Assembly (NCBI GenBank): GCA_016342655.1
Contig: JAEINL010000019.1
Span: 1-51,215, forward strand
DNA length: 51,215 nucleotides
Origin: Sphaerochaeta sp.
GTDB taxonomy: Bacteria > Spirochaetota > Spirochaetia > Sphaerochaetales > Sphaerochaetaceae
Direction: 5' to 3'
Under the pieces are notes generated by a model, which saw nothing but the letters and a program-made list of their open reading frames with translations, was not told where the DNA came from and did not search any database. Shown here one piece after another: positions 16,927 to 24,002 of the stretch. Position numbers and translations under genes: made by a program. How positions within the stretch are numbered: position 1 is the stretch's first letter; every line of letters begins with the position of its first letter.

Positions 16927-17970
16927 ATGGCAGGTACAAGCCTAAAAAAAATAGCCGCTGAAGCTGGGGTCTCTGTTACCGTTGTATCGCTTGTGCTCAA
17001 CAACAAGGCCACTGAGGCAAGGATAGCAAAAGATACTCAACAACGCATTCTTGCAATAGCTAAACGAGAAAATTATGTCCCCAACCGTCTCGCCAGTGCA
17101 TTGAAGTCTAAGCATACAAAAATTCTTGCCATCGTTGTCCCTTTCACCCCTGTGGGGTTCTTTGTAGAGCTCATCTATCACATCGAACAGTACGCCATAA
17201 CAAAAGGCTACCAAGCAATGGTGATCAATACCTTCAATGACGAAAAAAAGGAACAGGAATCCCTGAGCCTCTACCGGTCAGGCCTCTTTGACGGGATGTT
17301 CATAGCCTCGCTGAACAAGACCTCTTCCCGGATGGGTGTCTATCAGGCTATGGAAAAGGCCTCGTTCCCCTTTGTCTTTGTGGACCGATATGCCGAGGGG
17401 ATCAAGGCAGATATCATCTCCTCCGACCACTTTAAGGCATCGTACGACATGACCACCAAGATGATTGGGACAGGAAAACAGAATATACTCCTACTGAATC
17501 GGTCGGGCCAGGCGGTAAACTCCACAGCAAAACTGCGAGAGGATGGCTACATCGCTGCAATGAAAGATCATACTCTGGAACCTTGGATACAGTCATTCAT
17601 ACTGACAAGCGGAGAGAGCGAACACGACACCAACCTTGCAGAGGTACTGAAAAGCCTCCCCCAAAAACCTGAAGCCATTTTCCTGCATTCGGGATTCTAT
17701 ATGCCTCATCTTATCAAAGCCTATGGGGAGTCCTCCTTTCGTGAAAGCAAATCAGAATTTATGACGGTCGACAACTTTTCCTTCACCCAGGACCTTATCG
17801 TCCAGAAAAACCTACTCGAACATGTCGTCGGCCACTTCCTCATTACAGTTCAGGATATCAGGCAGATCGCAAAGATTGCCTGTGACACCTTGCTTGCACA
17901 CATAGAGGATAAGGACGGGAGTGCAGAACACAAGACCATACACGTCCCGACCTACAGTTTCTGGGGGTAG
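16927..17970 (+). CDS. LacI/GalR-family transcriptional regulator
   Basis: The protein has 347 residues. The N-terminal helix-turn-helix reads SLKKIAAEAGVSVTVVSLVL, followed by the hinge region NYVPNRLASALKSK, then a periplasmic-binding-protein-like effector domain (about 60-340). It starts at ATG 16927 with AGGGG upstream. The gene heads a run with an amino-acid importer and a glycerophosphodiesterase, and a LacI-type operator overlaps its own promoter. Autoregulated control of the importer operon is therefore likely. The ligand is unknown; family members usually bind sugars or nucleosides, which makes the link to an amino-acid transporter unusual. Confidence 0.9.
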   Translation: MAGTSLKKIAAEAGVSVTVVSLVLNNKATEARIAKDTQQRILAIAKRENYVPNRLASALKSKHTKILAIVVPFTPVGFFVELIYHIEQYAITKGYQAMVINTFNDEKKEQESLSLYRSGLFDGMFIASLNKTSSRMGVYQAMEKASFPFVFVDRYAEGIKADIISSDHFKASYDMTTKMIGTGKQNILLLNRSGQAVNSTAKLREDGYIAAMKDHTLEPWIQSFILTSGESEHDTNLAEVLKSLPQKPEAIFLHSGFYMPHLIKAYGESSFRESKSEFMTVDNFSFTQDLIVQKNLLEHVVGHFLITVQDIRQIAKIACDTLLAHIEDKDGSAEHKTIHVPTYSFWG

Positions 17971-17974
17971 AATC

Positions 17975-17991
17975 CCAAGGCTTTGCCTTGG
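17975..17991 (+). promoter_or_regulatory. Intercistronic hairpin before the binding-protein gene
   Basis: CCAAGGC-ttt-GCCTTGG is a perfect 7-bp stem between the regulator and the lipoprotein gene. It has no T run. It could stabilise the downstream message or reduce read-through. Confidence 0.45.
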
Positions 17992-18016
17992 AAGAGATAC
18001 AAAAGGAGAAAGAATC

Positions 18017-19141
18017 ATGAAAAAGAAAGTCGTTTGGGCGATCACCCTACTCACTATCCTGACCTTGTTCGTCGGCTGTGGAGCAAAAGAGACTCCTACT
18101 GCAGCCGCCCCTGCACCAACGGCAGCAGCTGTTGTAGCACCGGCACCGGCACCGGCACCGGCACCGGCACCGGCACCAACGGCGAAAGCGGCAACATCAA
18201 CCTTGCAACAAATCAAGAACCGCGGGTACATAATTGTAGGCATCAACGCCTCCAACCCAGGTTTTGCCTACCTTCAGGAAGACGGCTCCTACAAGGGGTT
18301 CGAAGTTGACTTGGCAAAGGCGCTTAGCGTTGCAGTCTTCGGCTCTCCTGACAAGCTGGAGTTCAGACCCCTCACCTCCAAAGAGCGTTTCATCGCCCTA
18401 CAGAGTGGAGAGATCGACGTTCTGATCCGCACAGCCACCATCAACACCACGCGTGACACCGAGCTTGGACTTGACTTCACCTCACCCTACTTCTATGACG
18501 GACAGACCTTTGTCGTTCGTGACAACATCGGTATCAACACCATGGAAGACCTTGAGGGCGCATCGATTGCAGTGTTGACAGGAAGCACCACCGAGACAAA
18601 CCTTGCGGCCATCATGGCAAGCAAAAAGATGAAGTACCGCCCCCTGACATTTGAGAACCTTGATGAGATGAAGAGCGCCTTCATCAACGGACGTGTTGAT
18701 GCTGTATCTTTGGACAAATCCTCTGCAGTGGTATTCCTTGCACAGTTTGAAAATGCAGGAGACTTTAAGGGTCTTGAAGAGACCATCAGCAAGGAACCCC
18801 TTGGTATTGCAGTAAGACATGGGGACAGCAACTGGAAGGACATATGCCAGTGGACCTTGTTTACCCTCTTCTTTGGAGACGAGCATAACATCACCAGTGC
18901 AAACGTCGATCAGGTGCTCGCAACAACTACGAGCCCTGAGATCAAGAACGTCTTGGGAACCGGCAAGGAACTTGGCCCCATGATGGGACTTTCCCAAGAC
19001 TGGGCGTACCAAGTCCTCAAACAGGCAGGAAACTATGGGGAGATCTTTGACAGGAATTTGGGAATCCCCATGAAGGTGACCAGAGGCTACAACAAACCTT
19101 GGAACCAGGGTGGACTGTTTTACGCCAATCCGTTCAATTGA
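18017..19141 (+). CDS. aapJ: General amino-acid ABC importer, binding lipoprotein (AapJ-like)
   Basis: It captures amino acids for the transporter encoded next. ATG 18017 has AAGGAG upstream and gives 374 residues. A signal peptide ending LTLFVGC provides a lipobox cysteine, so it is membrane-tethered. A low-complexity Ala/Pro linker (about residues 28-58) follows, then the solute-binding fold with AapJ hallmarks: GFEVDLAKALSVAVFG, LTSKERFIALQSGEIDVL, RDTELGLDF, SKEPLGIAVRHGD and NYGEIFDRN. AapJ proteins of Proteobacteria are soluble periplasmic proteins without this linker. The transported amino-acid range is inferred from the family. Confidence 0.93.
   Translation: MKKKVVWAITLLTILTLFVGCGAKETPTAAAPAPTAAAVVAPAPAPAPAPAPAPTAKAATSTLQQIKNRGYIIVGINASNPGFAYLQEDGSYKGFEVDLAKALSVAVFGSPDKLEFRPLTSKERFIALQSGEIDVLIRTATINTTRDTELGLDFTSPYFYDGQTFVVRDNIGINTMEDLEGASIAVLTGSTTETNLAAIMASKKMKYRPLTFENLDEMKSAFINGRVDAVSLDKSSAVVFLAQFENAGDFKGLEETISKEPLGIAVRHGDSNWKDICQWTLFTLFFGDEHNITSANVDQVLATTTSPEIKNVLGTGKELGPMMGLSQDWAYQVLKQAGNYGEIFDRNLGIPMKVTRGYNKPWNQGGLFYANPFN
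18137..18178 (+). repeat. Hexanucleotide tandem repeat (GCACCG)
   Basis: Six perfect GCACCG units plus one variant unit GCACCA encode the Pro-Ala repeats of the lipoprotein linker. Gain or loss of units keeps the frame, so linker length can vary by two residues per unit. Confidence 0.9.
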
Positions 19142-19155
19142 TCGTAAGGTACAAG

Positions 19156-19181
19156 GCCCTTGCCTCCTCAGAGGCAGGGGC
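19156..19181 (+). promoter_or_regulatory. Attenuating hairpin between binding protein and permease
   Basis: GCCCTTGCCTC and GAGGCAGGGGC form an 11-bp stem with one G-T pair and a 4-base loop, followed by ATTTCT. In ABC operons such hairpins often let the binding-protein message accumulate above the permease message; that is inferred here. Confidence 0.6.
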
Positions 19182-19206
19182 ATTTCTCTAGGGCAGGGAG
19201 GTCCGC

Positions 19207-20409
19207 ATGCATTCTCAAGACAAGAGCATCCCCCTTTGGCAAGACAAGTATAAGCGGCAGAAGCTCTCTCAATTTATATTCGCACTGGTTGTCATCATCC
19301 TAGTGGCTCTTGTGTATGGCAATATCGCAGAATCACTTACCAAGATAGGGATGATCCCTTCACTCAAGTTCTTGCGCATTGCATCCAATATCGACATTGG
19401 AGAGTCGGTCATTGAGGTCACCAATACCTCCAGTAATCTGAGGATGCTTATTGCCGGATTTTTGAACACCATCTCAATCGCCATTCTTGCAATAGTCTTT
19501 TCAACCATACTTGGACTCATCATCGCCTTGTGCAGGCTCTCCTCCAACTGGATCATCAACAAGTTGGCGATACTCTACATTGAAATCATACGAAACATCC
19601 CCCTGTTGCTGTTGCTGCTTATCTGGTACCGGGCATTCTTCCTCAGGCTACCAGGTATCAAGACCGCCATCATGATGGGACAGCGAACAGGTGAAAGCGG
19701 AGAGACACTACTCTCCTTCTCGCTCTCCAACCGTGGAATCAGCATGACTGGATACAAGGCCAACGAATACTTCAGGCCTTGGTTCTTCTGTCTGATTTTT
19801 GCTTTCACCGTTGCAGTTGCCCTGTTGCTCTTCCTAAAACGAAGGGAAAACCTCACAGCCAAGGAACAGCATACCACCCTCTACCCAGCTCTTGTATTCC
19901 TTGCATTGGCAACACTTTCCTACTTCATCCTACCTAATGCTGCCCTCACCAAGGATATCCCTGTGATGGGCAAGTTCAATATTTCCGGTGGGTTTCATGT
20001 GACAGCTGAGTGGTTCAGCCTGTTCTCAGGACTTATTCTCTATACCTCGGCTTTCATTGCCGAGATATTTCGTGCAGGCATTCAGGGTATTCCCAAGGGA
20101 CAGATCGAGGCGGCCAGATCGCTAGGCCTGAGTCATATGAAAACCATCCGCCTGGTCATCATCCCCCAAGCAAAGGTTGTAGTAATCCCCCCTCTGACAA
20201 GCCAGTTCCTCGGAGTTGCAAAAAATACCTCACTCGGGGTAGCCATAGGATTCCCCGACCTCTTTGCCATTACAGGAACCATCATCAACCAGACAGGAAG
20301 GGCTCTGGAGATGATCATACTGGTCATGGCCATCTATTTGGGACTGAGTTTGCTGACAAGCCTAGTCATGAACATCTATAACAAACGCGTACAGATAAAG
20401 GAGAGGTAA
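19207..20409 (+). CDS. aapQ: General amino-acid ABC importer, permease (AapQ-like)
   Basis: This inner-membrane permease has 400 residues, longer than most polar amino-acid permeases but typical for AapQ, which has extra membrane segments. The N-terminal part matches the family pattern with FLNTISIAILAIVFSTILGL and IEIIRNIPLLLLLLIWY. The ATPase-coupling EAA loop near the C-terminus reads EAARSLGLSHMKTIRLVIIPQ. It starts at ATG 19207 with GGGAGG upstream. The next permease begins 2 bases after its stop. Confidence 0.92.
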   Translation: MHSQDKSIPLWQDKYKRQKLSQFIFALVVIILVALVYGNIAESLTKIGMIPSLKFLRIASNIDIGESVIEVTNTSSNLRMLIAGFLNTISIAILAIVFSTILGLIIALCRLSSNWIINKLAILYIEIIRNIPLLLLLLIWYRAFFLRLPGIKTAIMMGQRTGESGETLLSFSLSNRGISMTGYKANEYFRPWFFCLIFAFTVAVALLLFLKRRENLTAKEQHTTLYPALVFLALATLSYFILPNAALTKDIPVMGKFNISGGFHVTAEWFSLFSGLILYTSAFIAEIFRAGIQGIPKGQIEAARSLGLSHMKTIRLVIIPQAKVVVIPPLTSQFLGVAKNTSLGVAIGFPDLFAITGTIINQTGRALEMIILVMAIYLGLSLLTSLVMNIYNKRVQIKER

Positions 20410-20411
20410 CC

Positions 20412-21617
20412 ATGGCTTTGGAACTACAACACGACCCCTTTAAGACACCCAAGGAAATAGAGCATCCGTTGCTCTATTGGGTACATAAGAACCTCTTCTC
20501 CTCAGTTCTCAATACCACTTTGACCCTGCTCTCCCTTACTGTCCTCTATTTCGTGCTGGCCAAAGCCATCATCCCACTCTTCTCTTGGAACTGGACGGTC
20601 ATTTCGGCAAACCTCAAGCTCATCCTCACAGGGAGCTATCCTGCTGACCAGCTGTGGAGGGTATGGGCCTGTCTCTGGTATGCAGCAATTTTCTTTGGAC
20701 TGACCTTCAGCATGAGCAGGACATCACCTCCTAAGGTCATGTACCTCATCCTCATCAGCATCCTGTTGCTATCCTTGCTCAAGTTCAGCAGGTTCAACAG
20801 GATTAGTATGCTTTTGACAGCTCTGTTGCTTTTCTCCTCGTTCTTTATTGGAACAAGAGCACACCAACAGAAAAAGGCTATTCTGGTTACCGCCGGATGG
20901 GTTGTTTTACTTCCCCTAGGCTTTCTCATCATCAGAGGTGTGGGAGGCTTCATCCCTGTAGTCAAGACAAACCTATGGGGAGGACTCTTGCTCTCCTTGT
21001 TGATAAGCCTTACCAGCATCTTCCTCTCGCTGCCCATCGGGCTGTTGCTGGCTCTTGGGCGCAGAAGCTCTATGAAGGTGGTAAAGAGCATCTGTATATT
21101 CCTCATTGAAACTATCAGGGGTGTCCCCCTGATAACCATTCTCTTCATCGGATACCTCATCCTACCGATGGCCCTTCCACAAGGGTGGTCCCCTTCAGTC
21201 TTCATCAGAGCCCTTACCGGTGTGGTGATGTTCCATAGTGCATACATGGCCGAAGCCCTGCGGGGAGGACTGCAAGGGATAAGCAGGACGCAGTATGAGG
21301 CTGCAACAAGCCTCAACCTAGGGCCTACGAAGACCATGGCATTCATCATCCTACCGCAGGTCCTCAAGCGCATGATACCGGTATTAGTCAACTCGTTCAC
21401 TTCTGCACTGAAGGATACCAGCCTCATCAGCATCATCGGCATGCTAGACCTCATTGGCATATCGACTTCCATCGTAAGCAATCCCAAATACCTCAACGGA
21501 AGTGCCCAAGTTCTCTTCTTTGAAGGCGCTCTGTACTTCGTGCTCTGCTTCAGTATTTCAAAAGCAAGCATGGTACTCGAGAAGAAGTTGGGCGTCACCG
21601 GCAAGATCAACAAATAA
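20412..21617 (+). CDS. aapM: General amino-acid ABC importer, permease (AapM-like)
   Basis: This is the second permease (401 residues), forming a heterodimer with the preceding one. Several hydrophobic segments fill the first half. The typical amino-acid permease core follows, with LFLIETIRGVPLITILFIGY-like sequence around 230-250 and the EAA loop QYEAATSLNLGPTKTMAFII. It ends with a segment for partner contact. The start is ATG 20412 with GGAGAGG upstream. Confidence 0.92.
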   Translation: MALELQHDPFKTPKEIEHPLLYWVHKNLFSSVLNTTLTLLSLTVLYFVLAKAIIPLFSWNWTVISANLKLILTGSYPADQLWRVWACLWYAAIFFGLTFSMSRTSPPKVMYLILISILLLSLLKFSRFNRISMLLTALLLFSSFFIGTRAHQQKKAILVTAGWVVLLPLGFLIIRGVGGFIPVVKTNLWGGLLLSLLISLTSIFLSLPIGLLLALGRRSSMKVVKSICIFLIETIRGVPLITILFIGYLILPMALPQGWSPSVFIRALTGVVMFHSAYMAEALRGGLQGISRTQYEAATSLNLGPTKTMAFIILPQVLKRMIPVLVNSFTSALKDTSLISIIGMLDLIGISTSIVSNPKYLNGSAQVLFFEGALYFVLCFSISKASMVLEKKLGVTGKINK

Positions 21618-21629
21618 AGGAAACCGAGC

Positions 21630-22388
21630 ATGAAAGCTGATACACAAAAGAAAGAACTGATAGTCTGCAAGGATGTACACAAATGGTACACCCCTGAATT
21701 TGAAGTGCTCAAGGGCATCACCCACACCATCTATCGGGGGGAGGTCTCTGTCATCATAGGACCCTCAGGAAGCGGCAAATCAACCTTCATAAGGACCATC
21801 AACGCCTTGGAGGAGTACCAGAGAGGGGAGATCATCGTCGATGGCATCCCCTTGGACAACAACATCAAGAACATCAACAAGATCCGCAGCAAGATCGGAA
21901 TGGTATTCCAGCAGTTCAACCTCTTCCCGCACCTGAGCGTACTGCACAACATCACCCTTGCACCCATCTGGATCCGTAAGCAGAGCAAGGATGAGGCGGA
22001 GAGCCGTGCTATGGAACTCCTTGACCGGGTAGGAGTAAAGGCCCAGGCCTTAAAATATCCAAACCAGCTCTCAGGTGGAGAGCAGCAGAGGGTTGCCATA
22101 GCCCGTTCACTTGCCATGGACCCTGAGCTCATGTTCTTTGACGAGCCTACCAGTGCCCTTGACCCTGAGATGATCAAAGAGGTACTCGATGTCATGACTG
22201 AACTTGCCAACAACAACATGACGCTGCTGGTGGTAACCCACGAGCTAGGATTTGCCAAGGCTGTAGCCGACAGCGTACTGTTCTTCGATGGAGGCAAGAT
22301 AGTGGAGGTAGCTCCACCAGAGGAGTTCTTCAATAATCCCAAAAGCGATAGGACCAAGCTCTTTCTCTCACAAATCCTCAACCACTAG
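21630..22388 (+). CDS. aapP: General amino-acid ABC importer, ATPase (AapP/GlnQ-like)
   Basis: The ATPase has 252 residues. Walker [10 protein letters not shown] lies near 49-57, Q-loop [11 protein letters not shown] near 96, signature [16 protein letters not shown] near 148, Walker [16 protein letters not shown] near 168 and switch VTHELGFA near 203. Close similarity to GlnQ/AapP is clear from the pattern. It lies 12 bases after the AapM-like gene and completes the importer. Confidence 0.95.
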   Translation: MKADTQKKELIVCKDVHKWYTPEFEVLKGITHTIYRGEVSVIIGPSGSGKSTFIRTINALEEYQRGEIIVDGIPLDNNIKNINKIRSKIGMVFQQFNLFPHLSVLHNITLAPIWIRKQSKDEAESRAMELLDRVGVKAQALKYPNQLSGGEQQRVAIARSLAMDPELMFFDEPTSALDPEMIKEVLDVMTELANNNMTLLVVTHELGFAKAVADSVLFFDGGKIVEVAPPEEFFNNPKSDRTKLFLSQILNH

Positions 22389-22417
22389 AAAACACCTCAC
22401 GGTATAAGGAATATACG

Positions 22418-23128
22418 ATGAACATATTTGCCCATAGAGGGTATAGCGGGAAATATCCGGAAAACACCATGCTTGCATTCGAGCAAGCTGTCGCATCAGG
22501 GGCACAGGGCATAGAGCTGGATGTGCATTTCTCCAAAGATGGAAAGCTCGTCATCATACATGACGAGCTCCTCAAGAGAACTACAGGAAAAGAAGGAAGC
22601 GTCGATGACTATACCTTGGACGAACTGGTACAGATCAATGCCGGCAAGGTTTTCTCCGACAAGTTCGGGCACACCCCCATCCCTAGCTTTGAAGAGTATT
22701 GTGCGTATGTCAGGGACAAGGATATCATCAGTAATGTGGAGATAAAGACCAATCTTCTCTACTATACAGGAATAGAGGAAGAACTTTCAAAGAGTGTAAA
22801 AAAATTTGGCATTGGGGAGAAAGTTCTTTTTTCCTCCTTCAATTGGCTCTCTGCTGTAAGAATCAGACAACTCGAGGGGACAATCCCCTGTGGTTTGCTC
22901 TTTGAAGACCGCTCACTTAGGCATATAGCCTACCAGGCCAAAAGCATGGGCTTTGCCTATATTCACCCCGACAGACACCTCATTGACCAGGAGATGGTCA
23001 ACGAGTGTAAGGAGTTGGGAATTGGCTTGAATGTCTGGACTGTTAATGACAAGGAGAGTCTGGACAGGCTGCGAGAGTGGGAGGTCGATGGCATCATAAC
23101 CAACTATCCCCCAACCTGCATTCCCTAG
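22418..23128 (+). CDS. Glycerophosphodiester phosphodiesterase
   Basis: It hydrolyses glycerophosphodiesters to glycerol-3-phosphate and an alcohol. The 236-residue protein lacks a signal peptide, so it is cytoplasmic, like UgpQ. Catalytic and metal residues are visible: His6-Arg7 in AHRGYSGKYPENT, Glu33 and Asp35 in IELDVH, and His48 in IHDE. It ends with the usual VWTVND segment near 205. It follows the amino-acid importer within 30 bases and is probably co-transcribed. Its stop codon shares CTAG with the stop of the convergent aminotransferase gene. Confidence 0.93.
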   Translation: MNIFAHRGYSGKYPENTMLAFEQAVASGAQGIELDVHFSKDGKLVIIHDELLKRTTGKEGSVDDYTLDELVQINAGKVFSDKFGHTPIPSFEEYCAYVRDKDIISNVEIKTNLLYYTGIEEELSKSVKKFGIGEKVLFSSFNWLSAVRIRQLEGTIPCGLLFEDRSLRHIAYQAKSMGFAYIHPDRHLIDQEMVNECKELGIGLNVWTVNDKESLDRLREWEVDGIITNYPPTCIP

Positions 23129-23937
23129 TCCTCAAGCTCCCATGAACGGACCAGTGCCTTTATGGCATTGGTACGTTCAAAGGGTGCTTTGAAAGTTTTT
23201 CCATCAAGAGTAGAGATCGGCATGGCTGCCATACTGGTTGCAGAGACAAACAACTCATCATACAGACCTGCATGCAAATCCTTCGCCAGAGGAGCTTCAT
23301 AGACCACCTCTATGCCCAGGATCTTTGTAGCTTGAATGATTCGCTCACGGGTTATCCCCAAGAGCACCTCATCATCCTTGGCTGTATAGAGCTTACCATC
23401 CCTGAAGGCAAAGAAATTGCTCCTTGTCCCTTCCAGAACCTGCCCCTTTCGATCTACGAGCAGGGCTTCAAAGCCACCAGAGCTTCTCGCCTTCTCCAAG
23501 GCCATGTAGTTGAGCAATAGGTTTCCTGTCTTGCAGGAGGGCATCAGGCGCTCCCCTTCATAGGTGATGGCACCCACCCCCTGGGTGTAGTAATTCTCCG
23601 GGTACGTAAGCAGGGGAGAGGCAGTGACAAAGCACATGGGCTCTTTACCCCCAACCAGAAGGATTCTCACAGAAGCCTCTTCTAGCAAGTCTATCTTGAT
23701 GAGTTTGTAAACCCAAGCCTTCAGTTCCTCTTGGGTAAAAGGGTGTGCCAGGCCAATTCCCCTACAAGAGTTTTCGAGCCTGATAAGGTGGTCCTCAAGA
23801 TGCACAGGATGGGATCTGATGACCCGAAGGGATTCGTAGGTGGAGAATCCAAACTGGACCTCCCTATTTGTTATGGGGAGGCAAGCCTCTTTCTCCAGAA
23901 GTAGCTTCCCGTTATACAGTGCATGTTCTCTTACCAT
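23125..23937 (-). CDS. Class IV PLP-dependent aminotransferase
   Basis: This 270-residue fold-type IV enzyme belongs with IlvE, D-amino-acid aminotransferase and aminodeoxychorismate lyase. The PLP lysine is Lys136 in SCKTGNLLLN, and the conserved EGTRSNFF (Glu169) follows. The short length fits a D-alanine transaminase or PabC-type enzyme as well as a branched-chain enzyme, so the substrate is left open. No PabA/PabB gene is nearby. It converges on the phosphodiesterase gene with a 4-base overlap. Confidence 0.88.
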   Translation of the reverse strand: MVREHALYNGKLLLEKEACLPITNREVQFGFSTYESLRVIRSHPVHLEDHLIRLENSCRGIGLAHPFTQEELKAWVYKLIKIDLLEEASVRILLVGGKEPMCFVTASPLLTYPENYYTQGVGAITYEGERLMPSCKTGNLLLNYMALEKARSSGGFEALLVDRKGQVLEGTRSNFFAFRDGKLYTAKDDEVLLGITRERIIQATKILGIEVVYEAPLAKDLHAGLYDELFVSATSMAAMPISTLDGKTFKAPFERTNAIKALVRSWELED

Positions 23938-24002
23938 TCAAATGCCTTCTTTATCCTGATTGTAGACGTTTCTTCTCGTATTTCTTTTTCTTCGTACGTT
24001 CT

